59,297 nucleotides of DNA from Propionibacteriaceae bacterium UBA6238. Lineage in GTDB: Bacteria > Actinomycetota > Actinomycetes > Propionibacteriales > Propionibacteriaceae. The notes beneath the pieces are model-generated. The model was not told the origin of the DNA. It was given only the letters and a program-made list of their open reading frames with translations, and did no database searches. The DNA lies in assembly GCA_002441465.1 (NCBI GenBank), contig DJWE01000056.1, positions 438 to 59,734 of the forward strand. Reading direction: 5' to 3'. This document shows, in pieces, positions 25,198 to 32,850 of the stretch. Position 1 is the stretch's first letter. The number at the start of each line of letters is the position of its first letter. Position numbers and translations under genes: made by a program.

Positions 25198-27289
25198 GAA
25201 GATCTTCGGCGAAATGGCCGAGCAGATGCGTCCGAGTAATGAGGTCCGATCAGATCTGTTCGCCCGGATCGAAGCCGATGGTGCGCCGGCCGCGCCGTCA
25301 CCAGGCGAGCAGGAGCCCGCCGCGCCGTCACCAGGCGAGCAGGAGCCCGCCGCGCCGGCCCCATCCCCGGCGGGACACCCTCGGCGACTCCACCGGTGGT
25401 TCCTGGGAGCGGCGGCCGCCGTCGTCGCTGCCAGTCTGCTGATTCCGGCCATTGGTGGTGCGGACGCTCCATCGAGGTCCGACCCGATTCCGTCGAGCGT
25501 CGGCGCAGGGGCTGCTTCGGGCGACTATGGCGCGTTGTATGCCGCGGTGCTGGACGCGTCCCGCCGCTCAGCGGCAAAGGGCTGGCGGACCGGCATGGCA
25601 GCCGGCGTGTCAGACACCGGGCTCGCCTGGGCAGGTGAAGCGGTGCCTGCGGCGGCGCCCGCCGCGAACGAGTCGCTGACCAACACTCAGGTCGAGGGCA
25701 TCGATGAGTCGGACATCGTCAAGAGTGACGGCCGGACGCTGTTCGTCGCCAAGGGCAAGGAGGTCGTCCTGCTGGCCGCAGCCGGCGCGGCGACTCGCGA
25801 GCTGGCCCGGATCAACACCGAGAACGGCGGGGCTGCCCCGAGCGCGAAAGACGGCCTGGTGCTTCAGGGCCCCGTGGTTGACCTGATGGTGTCCGGCTCC
25901 ACCCTGGTCGTTTTCGTCACCGAGTACCGGGCGCGGGAGTCCGCCCTTGGCGAGGGCGTCGTGCCGGGGACAGAACCGACAGCGTACGTGCCTTTCGACG
26001 CCTCCCAGACGAAGGCACTGCTGTACGACATTACCGACCCGACGGCGCCACGGTTGCGAACCAGCCTGGGTCAGAGCGGTGCCATGACCACGTCGCGACT
26101 TGTCGGCAGCCTGCTGTACCTGGTCACTGAGTACGTCGTGACCGACCCCGACGCGATCAAGGCCGATGATGCGAAGACCTTCGTCCCGGCCCTCAGCGAG
26201 GGAACACGCACTGCGGCGATGAAGGCGTCCAACTGCTGGCTGGTGCCGCAGTCGCAAGGCCCGCACTACACGGTGGTCACCAGCATCGACGTTGCGGCCG
26301 CCAAGCGGGTGGACGCGGTCTCCGTGCTGGGCGGATCGCAGACGGTCTCCATGTCGACGTCCAACCTGTACCTCGCCGCAACAATCAACGACGCCCCCGC
26401 AGCGGACCTGGTCCGCGCCGGCGCTCCCAAGGACATCACATCGACTGCGCTGACCCAACTGACCCGGATCGCGTTGGCCGATGACGGGCAACTCAGCCTG
26501 GCCGCCCAGGGTTCGATCCCCGGCAGCGTGCTCAACCAGTTCGCACTGGATGAGTATCAGGACCACCTGAGAGTGGCCACCACCATCGCTGGTCAGAACC
26601 GCAAGAAGCGCTGGGTCGAGCGCACGGCTCTCTACGTGCTGGACGCTCAGCTGAAGACCGTCGGGTCACTGCCCTCGCTGGTGAAGAACGAGACGGTGCA
26701 GTCGGTGCGCTTCCTCGGTCAGGTGGGCTACGTCGTGACCTTCAAGCAGGTGGATCCACTCTTCACCGTGGACCTGAGGGACCCGGCCAAGCCGGTGGTT
26801 CTGAGCGCGCTGAAGGTTCCCGGCTTCAGTGCCTACCTGCACTCCTGGGGCGAGGGACGGTTGTTGGGGTTCGGACGTCAGGGGAACAGCAAGGGCGAGA
26901 CCAACGGACTGAAGCTCTCGATGTTCGACACCAGCGATCGGCTGGCCGTGGCCCAGATCACGGCCAAGGAGATTCGGTTCGACGGCTCTGAAGCGTTGTC
27001 GAATCACCACGCGATCCTCGTCGCTCCCGACAGTGGATTGATCGGGGTGCCGGTGACACTGTGGTCGGGGGAGAAGCAGCGACTGCGCTACCTGGTCTAC
27101 CGCTACCAGCCCCAGACGGGGTTCGAGCTGGCGAAGAAGATCGCGCTCAACACCGGCAACGACGGCCGGGCTCCCCGGGTACGAGGACTCCTGATCGACA
27201 ACCACCTGTACCTCGCATCGGCGGTCCAGGTGAAGGTGTTGTCGATAGCGGACTTCGGCGAGGCGGCAACGGTGACGCTGAAGAACTGA
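25190..27289 (+). CDS. Membrane-anchored beta-propeller protein, candidate anti-sigma/sensor
   Basis: The 699-residue protein has a short cytoplasmic N-terminus with the motif EQMRPSNEVRSDLFARI (residues 11-27), a Pro/Glu-rich repeat, a transmembrane helix at about residues 71-89 and a large outside domain. The motif NTQVEGIDESDIVKSDG (165-181) and later blade-like repeats match the C-terminal beta-propeller family (PF09826-type, from memory). Overlap with the ECF sigma gene and the anti-sigma-like N-terminus suggest it holds the sigma factor at the membrane and senses something outside. That is inference; no zinc-binding HxxxCxxC anti-sigma motif is present. Confidence 0.75.
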   Translation: MTEKIFGEMAEQMRPSNEVRSDLFARIEADGAPAAPSPGEQEPAAPSPGEQEPAAPAPSPAGHPRRLHRWFLGAAAAVVAASLLIPAIGGADAPSRSDPIPSSVGAGAASGDYGALYAAVLDASRRSAAKGWRTGMAAGVSDTGLAWAGEAVPAAAPAANESLTNTQVEGIDESDIVKSDGRTLFVAKGKEVVLLAAAGAATRELARINTENGGAAPSAKDGLVLQGPVVDLMVSGSTLVVFVTEYRARESALGEGVVPGTEPTAYVPFDASQTKALLYDITDPTAPRLRTSLGQSGAMTTSRLVGSLLYLVTEYVVTDPDAIKADDAKTFVPALSEGTRTAAMKASNCWLVPQSQGPHYTVVTSIDVAAAKRVDAVSVLGGSQTVSMSTSNLYLAATINDAPAADLVRAGAPKDITSTALTQLTRIALADDGQLSLAAQGSIPGSVLNQFALDEYQDHLRVATTIAGQNRKKRWVERTALYVLDAQLKTVGSLPSLVKNETVQSVRFLGQVGYVVTFKQVDPLFTVDLRDPAKPVVLSALKVPGFSAYLHSWGEGRLLGFGRQGNSKGETNGLKLSMFDTSDRLAVAQITAKEIRFDGSEALSNHHAILVAPDSGLIGVPVTLWSGEKQRLRYLVYRYQPQTGFELAKKIALNTGNDGRAPRVRGLLIDNHLYLASAVQVKVLSIADFGEAATVTLKN
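25291..25350 (+). repeat. Exact 30-bp tandem repeat, two copies
   Basis: Bases 25291-25320 and 25321-25350 are identical, and the first bases of a third unit follow. They encode two identical ten-residue EQEPAAPSPG units in the cytoplasmic linker before the membrane helix. Exact identity points to a recent duplication. Confidence 0.95.
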
Positions 27290-27320
27290 ACGCTGCCGGG
27301 ACCGGGCGGCAGGTGTCCGG

Positions 27321-27326
27321 TAGCCT
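27321..27326 (+). promoter_or_regulatory. -10 box of the amidohydrolase gene (leaderless)
   Basis: TAGCCT ends 6 bases before ATG 27333, with no ribosome site. Confidence 0.5.
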
Positions 27327-27332
27327 CCGGCC

Positions 27333-28499
27333 ATGGGACACCACCACGCACCGCCGGGACTGGGCGAGGCAGAGTTCTTCGCCCACGACCACGCCACTGG
27401 TGGGTCAGAGGGGCCGCCCGAGACTCAGCGGCTGCACCTGGCCGGCGTCCTGTTGCCCGACGGCGAGCGCGGCGAGTTGTGGGTGGTGGACGGGCTGATT
27501 CGCACCGAGCCTGTGGCGGACGCGGTCACCATCTGCACCGATGCCTGGATCATGCCGGGCCTGGTGGACGCGCACTGCCACGTCGGACTGGGTGCCCAGG
27601 GTGCGGTGCCGGTGGACGTCGCGGAGGCGCAGGCCACCTCGGACCGGGACGCGGGCACACTGCTGATCCGCGACGCCGGCAGCCCGGTTGACACCCACTG
27701 GATCGACGCACGCGAGGACCTGCCCCGGATCATCCGTGCCGGCCGGCACATCGCCCGACCCCGGCGCTATATCCGCAACTACGCCGAGGAGGTGGAGCCG
27801 GAGGACCTGATCGAGGAGGTGGCCCGGCAGGCCACGCGCGGCGACGGCTGGGTGAAGCTCGTCGGCGACTGGATCGATCGCGACCGCGGCGACCTGGCCC
27901 CGCTGTGGCCGGCCGACGTGGCAGCCGCGGCGATCGCCCGCGCCCACGAACTCGGGGCTCGGGTGACCGCGCACTGCTTCGGTGAGGAGTCGGTGTACGA
28001 GCTGGTCCGGGCCGGAATCGACGGCATCGAGCACGGCACCGGGCTGGACCGCAGCACGATCGAGTTGATGGCGCAGCACCAGGTGGCGCTGGTGCCCACC
28101 TTGATCAACCTGGAGAACTTCCCGTCCTTCGCCGACGCAGGAGAGGCGAGATTCCCCGGCTACGCCGCGCATATGCGCGCCCTGCACGCACGCAGGGGCG
28201 AGACCATCGCCGCGGCGATCGACGCGGACGTCCCGGTCTACGCCGGAACCGATGCCGGCGGCACTATCGATCACGGCATGATCGGGACCGAGATCGGCAT
28301 GCTCGCTGGGTTGGGTGGTGCGGAGTTCGCGCTCGGCGCGGCATCGTGGAGGGCGAGAGAGTGGCTGGGTGCGCCTGGGCTGACCGACGGCGCCTGGGCC
28401 GACCTGGTGGTCTATGACGCCGACCCACGCCTCGACATCGGCCTCATCAGACAGCCAAGGCTGGTGATCCTGCGCGGCCGAGTCGTCTTCAAGCGCTAG
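27333..28499 (+). CDS. Amidohydrolase-family metal-dependent hydrolase
   Basis: The 388-residue protein has the amidohydrolase metal site: PGLVDAHCHVGLG (HxH), a lysine in GWVKLVGD, His in RVTAHCFGEES and GIDGIEHGTGL, and Asp in YAGTDAGG. It lacks a signal peptide. The closest recognisable group is imidazolonepropionase-like or prolidase-like hydrolases; the substrate cannot be told from sequence. The N-terminus is histidine-rich (MGHHHAPP). ATG 27333 is fixed by the adjacent -10 box. A strong hairpin follows the gene. Confidence 0.87.
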   Translation: MGHHHAPPGLGEAEFFAHDHATGGSEGPPETQRLHLAGVLLPDGERGELWVVDGLIRTEPVADAVTICTDAWIMPGLVDAHCHVGLGAQGAVPVDVAEAQATSDRDAGTLLIRDAGSPVDTHWIDAREDLPRIIRAGRHIARPRRYIRNYAEEVEPEDLIEEVARQATRGDGWVKLVGDWIDRDRGDLAPLWPADVAAAAIARAHELGARVTAHCFGEESVYELVRAGIDGIEHGTGLDRSTIELMAQHQVALVPTLINLENFPSFADAGEARFPGYAAHMRALHARRGETIAAAIDADVPVYAGTDAGGTIDHGMIGTEIGMLAGLGGAEFALGAASWRAREWLGAPGLTDGAWADLVVYDADPRLDIGLIRQPRLVILRGRVVFKR

Positions 28500-28547
28500 G
28501 TGGCCCCGGGTTCGAACCAGGACCGGCTTCCTACCAGGACACAGACG

Positions 28548-28590
28548 GCGGGAGGCGGCACCGGAGCGAATGCCCGGTGCCGCCTCCCGC
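28548..28590 (+). terminator. Perfect 17-bp hairpin after the amidohydrolase gene
   Basis: Arms 28548-28564 and 28574-28590 pair exactly around the 9-nt loop AGCGAATGC. It is symmetrical, so it can also end transcription from the minus-strand gene that ends at 28681. Confidence 0.88.
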
Positions 28591-28680
28591 TCCGCCCGAT
28601 CTGTGGCCCGTCGTCCTCACCAACTGGCGGCCGGCGAGTTCCGCGCATCCCCAGGAGGGATGGCGGAGACGCCACAGCGG

Positions 28681-29664
28681 TCAGAGGTCTGGATGAGCGC
28701 CCATCACGTCGATGCAGGCGATTGCGTCCGCGACCAACTCCCGCAGCCGACCAGCGGTGGCCTCTTCCTGGACGGTTGCGTCGTAGGGAGCGGTGATCTC
28801 GATGTTGGCCAGTGCTGGACGGACGGTCTGGACCATGTAATCAAAGAGAATCTGACGAGCATGGGAGGTCCTCCCGTTCAAGAAATAGTCATGCCGACGG
28901 AGATCGAAGGGAACCTGGGTGTTCAGGAAAGTGTCGAGGTTGTCGAGTTGGATGCTCGGAATCGGAACTGACAATTCACTGTAAGCCTCGATGACTCGAT
29001 CGACGGCATAGCCGAGCGAGTTGCTGCCGGCATAGCGAATGAAGTAGTCATAGAGGAATTCGACGCCCCGCTTGGTCCGGGAGCCCGCCTGCAGGTCGTC
29101 GTAGCGGTTCCAACTGATCGGGAAGTCGGGATCGAAGACGTCGGTGATTGTCTGGAAACCCAGGGTCGCGCGGCCGTTGTTGGCGGTGAAGCTGATTCCC
29201 TCGAAGCTGAACCGGTCGGTCGGATAGGGGATCAGTTCTTTTTCCAGGTAGACCCGGTTGTACCCGTGGGAGTGGCGCTTGAATGTGATCGTCTTGGGAA
29301 TGACTATGGTGAATAGCTGGTTCTCCTGTGTGTCGTAGAGCACGACCTCCCAGGCTTTGCCCTGGACGACGCCCTCCCAGAGGCCTCGTCCCCAGTTGTA
29401 CGTGTAGGCGGCTTCGAGGGTCACCTTGTAGTGCCCGTCAACGATGTCGACCCACGGGGTAACCGTCGTGTTCCAGCGTTGCTCGTGGTGGGCGTCGAAC
29501 TTGGTTGCGGAGTCGTCCGGGAAGCTGTGGTAGGAATACCAGAATTTGGACGCGTCGGACGAGTCAGGGAGTGAGGATTCTGCCCGTGCTGTGGGTATGG
29601 ACCAGGTGGTGAGTGCGAGGCATGCCAGGGCCAAGGCAAGGAGTTGCTTTGCAAATCTCTTCAT
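28681..29664 (-). CDS. Secreted protein of unknown function
   Basis: A 327-residue protein with a Sec signal peptide (MKRFAKQLLALALACLALTT...PTARA, likely cut after the Ala-Arg-Ala). The mature part is rich in aromatic residues and short beta-strand-like stretches (YNWGRGLWEGVVQGKAWEVVLYD, ITFKRHSHGYNRVYLEKELI), followed by a helical C-terminal third. No family is recognised. Codon use is less G/C-rich than the flanking genes, which suggests acquisition from elsewhere. No good ribosome site precedes ATG 29664, yet an in-frame stop lies four codons upstream, so the start cannot be far off. Likely its own transcript. Confidence 0.75.
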   Translation of the reverse strand: MKRFAKQLLALALACLALTTWSIPTARAESSLPDSSDASKFWYSYHSFPDDSATKFDAHHEQRWNTTVTPWVDIVDGHYKVTLEAAYTYNWGRGLWEGVVQGKAWEVVLYDTQENQLFTIVIPKTITFKRHSHGYNRVYLEKELIPYPTDRFSFEGISFTANNGRATLGFQTITDVFDPDFPISWNRYDDLQAGSRTKRGVEFLYDYFIRYAGSNSLGYAVDRVIEAYSELSVPIPSIQLDNLDTFLNTQVPFDLRRHDYFLNGRTSHARQILFDYMVQTVRPALANIEITAPYDATVQEEATAGRLRELVADAIACIDVMGAHPDL

Positions 29665-29796
29665 GGTGACTATTCACTGTTCTCTCTGGTTGGCTCACCT
29701 GTGGTGAGTGGACGTTGTCGGGCCGAGCGGTGAGTCGCGTCGGATGACATTTTGCCGCTCGTCCTTGGTGGTCTCGACGAATGCCTGTTGGAAGAC

Positions 29797-29821
29797 TCAC
29801 GTCATCGGCATATCACCTCCT
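29797..29821 (-). other. Full-length Shine-Dalgarno followed by a four-codon ORF
   Basis: On the minus strand AGGAGGTGAT (29821-29812), fully complementary to the 16S rRNA 3' end, directly precedes ATG CCG ATG ACG TGA (29811-29797). The same frame continues after the TGA for 33 sense codons to a stop at 29697-29695, just before the secreted-protein gene. It may be a leader peptide or a broken small gene. Confidence 0.4.
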
Positions 29822-30050
29822 CCGGGTGGCGCGTCGGGAGGGCGTGCCCTCGCGCGACAGTTTCGCCGGCGTCCTGGGTGGCGCTGTGGAAGGTGTCATC
29901 CGAGTCCGCGGTTGGGGACGACGAGTTCGACGGACCCGGACTCTGCTCACCTGGGAACAATTGACTGCCGGCATGTGTGGAGCCTATGTGTATGAATGCG
30001 TCGCCTGCCGGGCGCTCATTCGGTGTTAATGGATGCGTAATATCGCTCAT
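29802..30050 (-). CDS. Doubtful small ORF
   Basis: An 82-codon frame beginning MSDITHPLTPNERPAG ends by overlapping the Shine-Dalgarno/ATG described at 29797-29821. Codon use is mixed, there is no ribosome site, and the candidate promoter at 30039-30067 would start transcription inside it. It is listed only because the overlap with a strong ribosome site resembles translational coupling. Not recognised as any family. Confidence 0.15.
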   Translation of the reverse strand: MSDITHPLTPNERPAGDAFIHIGSTHAGSQLFPGEQSPGPSNSSSPTADSDDTFHSATQDAGETVARGHALPTRHPEEVICR

Positions 30051-30067
30051 CAAATCGTTATCGGCAA
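30039..30067 (-). promoter_or_regulatory. Candidate minus-strand promoter upstream of the secreted-protein gene
   Basis: On the minus strand TTGCCG (30067-30062) and GATATT (30044-30039) are exactly 17 bases apart. Transcription from near 30032 would leave a leader of about 370 nt before ATG 29664, containing the micro-ORF. Confidence 0.35.
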
Positions 30068-30416
30068 GGGTTGGCGTGCGCGTTATTTTCTTGGGCCCTG
30101 GCACGTCGCCGTCCCCCGGCGGCTCACGCGTTGCGTTTCCGGCCTCGTCGCCGAGCCGCTGGTCGGGCGGCTCCAGGAACCCGTCTGCCAACCCTGACCG
30201 TGCTGCGGTGCACCCGGCACGTCCGCTGGCTGCGTGTCGTCTTCGGCGACAGGCCCGCTGTCGACTCGTCTTCCGGCTTGCGATCCGAGCGCCGGATCGG
30301 GCGATCTGCTGCGGCCACCGCCTGGGGCACAGGGCCCGCTATCCCCTCACGATCTGGGCTTGCCGCTCATTCCGCCGGGCACGTCCTCGCCCGGACCAGC
30401 ATTGTTCAGCGCACTC

Positions 30417-31319
30417 CTAGCCGCTCAACTCGGTCGGCCGGGCGATCACGTCGACGAGGGCGCCGTTTCGCCAGACCGTGATCTCGACGGCGACGCCGAT
30501 CGCGTCCTCCAGCATCCAACGCTGAAGGTTGCTCGCCGAACCGATCGGTTCACCGGACACCGCGACCACGACGTCCCCGACCTTCAGCGATGCGATCGCC
30601 GCGGGGCTGCCGGGCAGGACCTGGGCGACCCGGAGGCCGCTGCGGCGGCCCAGTCGGCGTGCCAGCGACGGCGGCAGTGGCGCCTGTCCGGCTGCCACGC
30701 CCAGCCAGGCCCGGCGGACGCGCCCGGTGCTGATCAGGGAGGAGATGATCCGCTGGGTGTTCGCGTTCATGGGTACGGCCAGGCCGACGCCCACTCCGGC
30801 GACCGCGGTGTTCACCCCGACCATGCGACCGTGGCTATCGGCGAGGACGCCTCCGCTGTTGCCGGGATTCAAGGCGGCATCGGTCTGGATCACCTCGTCC
30901 ACCACGCGGCCACCTCGGGTGGGTAAGGAGCGTCCCAGGGCCGAGACGATGCCGGCGGTGACCGAGCCGGACAGCCCGAGCGGGTTACCCAGGGCCACGA
31001 CCAACTGGCCGACCTGCAGGGTCGCGGCGTCGCCGAGTGCCACCGGCTCCGGGACGTCGCCTCTTGCCCGCAGCACGGCGAGGTCGGACAACGGATCGCT
31101 GCCGGCGACGTCCACGGCGGTCTCGGTGCCGTCGGTGAAGGCCGCAGTGGCACTGCGGGCGCCTTCGATGACGTGGGCGCTGGTGAGAAGGTAGCCATCG
31201 GCGGTGAGTACGCTGGCGCTGCCGGCGCCCTCGCCGCGCCCACTGAACACGTGCAGGCTGGCCACGCTGGGCAATACCTGGCGCGCGACCCGCACCACCG
31301 CAGTCGAGTAGGCGTCCAT
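30417..31319 (-). CDS. HtrA/DegP-like serine protease with PDZ domain, no export signal
   Basis: The 300-residue protein has a trypsin-like domain with catalytic His49 (LLTSAHVIEG), Asp79 (SDPLSDLAVLR) and Ser155 (LNPGNSGG), followed by one PDZ domain from about residue 200 (LGVAAGQ...GLRVAQVLPGSPAAIASLKVGDVVVAVSG). There is no signal peptide or membrane helix, so unlike most HtrA proteins it appears cytoplasmic. ATG 31319 is preferred over ATG 31337 because GAGGAA lies just upstream. It is divergent from the rpsP operon. Substrates are unknown; protein quality control is the family role. Confidence 0.88.
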   Translation of the reverse strand: MDAYSTAVVRVARQVLPSVASLHVFSGRGEGAGSASVLTADGYLLTSAHVIEGARSATAAFTDGTETAVDVAGSDPLSDLAVLRARGDVPEPVALGDAATLQVGQLVVALGNPLGLSGSVTAGIVSALGRSLPTRGGRVVDEVIQTDAALNPGNSGGVLADSHGRMVGVNTAVAGVGVGLAVPMNANTQRIISSLISTGRVRRAWLGVAAGQAPLPPSLARRLGRRSGLRVAQVLPGSPAAIASLKVGDVVVAVSGEPIGSASNLQRWMLEDAIGVAVEITVWRNGALVDVIARPTELSG

Positions 31320-31403
31320 GATTTCCTCATCGGGCATGTTGGGCCAACGCGTGTCCCGGGCCGGGTTGTTCCGGTGTTCGCCGTGGGCTCACTCCCGCTT
31401 GTA

Positions 31404-31434
31404 TTGGCGCCGCGACCTCAGGCTCTGGCACAAT
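31404..31434 (+). promoter_or_regulatory. Putative rpsP operon promoter
   Basis: TTGGCG (31404-31409) and CACAAT (31429-31434), preceded by CTGG, are 19 bases apart. The start near 31441 would give a leader of about 147 nt, with CAGGAGAAA before rpsP. Confidence 0.4.
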
Positions 31435-31587
31435 GAGCGGCGCATCTGTGCCCGCCTGCGCCCTCTCATCGCAGGCAAGTGCGGATCCATCCGAACCCGG
31501 TGAGCGTTGCCCCACAGCGATCGCCGAAGTTCACCCGTCCGGGACGGTGGCGTCACCGTCCCTAGTTCCACAGGAGAAACCACACAC

Positions 31588-32016
31588 GTGGCTGTCAAGA
31601 TTCGTCTCAAGCGGCTCGGCAAGATCCGCTCCCCGCACTACCGCATCGTTGTCATGGACGCCCGCACCAAGCGGGACGGCCGGGCCATCGAAGAGATCGG
31701 GCTCTATCACCCGAAGAATGATCCGTCGGTGATCAGGATCGATTCTGAGCGCGCTCAGTACTGGCTCGGCGTCGGCGCCCAGCCCACTGAGGCCGTGGTC
31801 GCCCTGCTCAAGCGCACCGGTGACTGGCAGGCGTTCACCGGCGACACCACGCCGGTCGGCGTCGATCCGCAGCCGGAGCCGAAGGACAAGGTGGCGATCT
31901 TCAACGCCGCTCTGGCCGAAGCCGACAATGAGCCGGCCAGCGCTGCGATCTCGACGTCGAAGAAGAAGGCCGATGCGGCAGGGGCGGACGCCCCGGCCGA
32001 GGCTGAAGAGGCCTGA
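31588..32016 (+). CDS. rpsP: 30S ribosomal protein S16
   Basis: The 142-residue protein begins MAVKIRLKRLGKIRSPHYRIVVMDARTKRDGR-type S16 sequence and continues with GLYHPKNDPS and YWLGVGAQPTEAV. About 50 extra residues at the C-terminus form an alanine- and lysine-rich tail (TSKKKADAAGADAPAEAEEA), common in actinobacteria. GTG 31588 has CAGGAG 10-12 bases upstream. It leads the rpsP-khpA unit; khpA begins 2 bases after its stop. Confidence 0.96.
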   Translation: MAVKIRLKRLGKIRSPHYRIVVMDARTKRDGRAIEEIGLYHPKNDPSVIRIDSERAQYWLGVGAQPTEAVVALLKRTGDWQAFTGDTTPVGVDPQPEPKDKVAIFNAALAEADNEPASAAISTSKKKADAAGADAPAEAEEA

Positions 32017-32018
32017 TA

Positions 32019-32270
32019 GTGCTCGCCGACGCGCTGGAACACCTGGTTCGTGGTCTGGTACCGAACCCGGACGACGTTCGGGTGCGCGAGTCTGACCGGG
32101 GCCGGACCCGCACGCTTGAGGTGCGGGTTCACCCCGAGGACATCGGCAAGGTCATCGGACGGCAGGGTCGGACGGCTGGCGCCCTGCGCACGGTGATCGC
32201 AGCCCTGGCCGGTCGCGAGCAGGTGCGAGTCGACTTCGTCGACGTCGATCGCCGGCCGCGCCGCCGCTGA
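32019..32270 (+). CDS. khpA: KH-domain RNA-binding protein KhpA
   Basis: An 83-residue single-KH protein with the RNA-binding loop GKVIGRQGRTAGALR. KhpA-type proteins pair with KhpB and bind many RNAs, affecting cell length and division in streptococci; the exact role in actinobacteria is unclear. The place between rpsP and rimM is conserved. GTG 32019 follows the rpsP stop by 2 bases. A terminator after it suggests the operon partly ends here. Confidence 0.92.
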   Translation: MLADALEHLVRGLVPNPDDVRVRESDRGRTRTLEVRVHPEDIGKVIGRQGRTAGALRTVIAALAGREQVRVDFVDVDRRPRRR

Positions 32271-32282
32271 GCAGCAGCTGTA

Positions 32283-32318
32283 CTTCCGCCCCGTCCGCCT
32301 GCGCGGTCGGGGCGGAAG
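32283..32318 (+). terminator. Two-tier hairpin between khpA and rimM
   Basis: An 11-bp outer stem CTTCCGCCCCG / CGGGGCGGAAG encloses a 4-bp inner stem CCGC / GCGG. It lies 12 bases after khpA and ends 19 bases before rimM, so it may attenuate transcription rather than stop it, since no new promoter is obvious before rimM. Confidence 0.75.
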
Positions 32319-32337
32319 CGTATCGGAGGAGTCTCGC

Positions 32338-32850
32338 GTGCGTGATCGAGTGATCGTCGGCACGGTGGGTCGCGCCCACGGGCTGCGTGGCCAGGTCACC
32401 GTCCGGCCGCGTACCGATTCGGTCGCGGTTCGCTTCGCTCCGGGCGCTTCGCTCGCGGCGGGCGGACGGACGCTCGTGGTCGCCGAGCACTCCTGGCAGC
32501 AGGGCAGGTTGGTGGTGGCCTTCGTAGGAGTCGCCGACCGCACGGCAGCCGAGGAATTGCGGGGCCTGGACCTCTGGGCGGACGGACCGGGCGAGGCGGT
32601 GGGCGAGGAGGAGTTCCACGACACCGACCTGATCGGGCTGGTCGCGGTCGGGCCGACGGGTGATCGCCTGGGTGAGGTGGTCGCCGTCCAGCACCACCCG
32701 GCCCAGGACCTGCTGGTCGTCCGCACGTTGGCCGGCGAGCGACTGGTTCCGTTCGTGACGGCTCTCGTGCCTGAGGTCGACCCACCGTCTGGACGGCTCG
32801 TGATCACGCCCATCCCCGGCTTGCTCGAGGAGGTGCCCGATGCGGATTGA
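32338..32850 (+). CDS. rimM: Ribosome maturation factor RimM
   Basis: RimM binds S19 and assists 30S head assembly. The 170-residue protein has VIVGTVGRAHGLRGQVTVRP at the start, the EEFHDTDLIGLVAV PRC-barrel strand and LVPFVTALVPEVD near the end, all family features. GTG 32338 has GGAGGAG 6 bases upstream. It overlaps trmD by 11 bases. Confidence 0.95.
   Translation: MRDRVIVGTVGRAHGLRGQVTVRPRTDSVAVRFAPGASLAAGGRTLVVAEHSWQQGRLVVAFVGVADRTAAEELRGLDLWADGPGEAVGEEEFHDTDLIGLVAVGPTGDRLGEVVAVQHHPAQDLLVVRTLAGERLVPFVTALVPEVDPPSGRLVITPIPGLLEEVPDAD

Larger units (their letters stand above)
29665..30416. other. 750-bp stretch without a convincing gene
   Basis: This region lies upstream of the secreted-protein gene and downstream of the HtrA-like gene (both minus strand). 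It is less G/C-rich than the surroundings between about 29990 and 30070. Open frames on both strands here have irregular codon use and no recognisable products; one minus-strand frame (29802-30050) is weakly possible. It holds a minus-strand promoter candidate and an unusual Shine-Dalgarno site, listed separately. It could be remnant foreign DNA, but no transposase, integrase or repeat was found. Confidence 0.5.

Noticed and set aside
28505..28530. GGTTCGAACC resembling a tRNA T-arm, possibly a tRNA or attachment site next to the accessory patch
   Set aside because: A 5-bp T-stem can be drawn on the minus strand, but no D-arm, anticodon arm or matching acceptor stem exists upstream; the expected bases form the 17-bp terminator instead. 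No duplicate of the motif was found at the other side of the patch.
29977..30420. Plus-strand frame of 147 codons in the gene-poor stretch
   Set aside because: The product is Arg/Pro/Ser-rich with scattered Cys, codon use does not match the genome, there is no ribosome site, and it runs into the end of the HtrA-like gene on the opposite strand.
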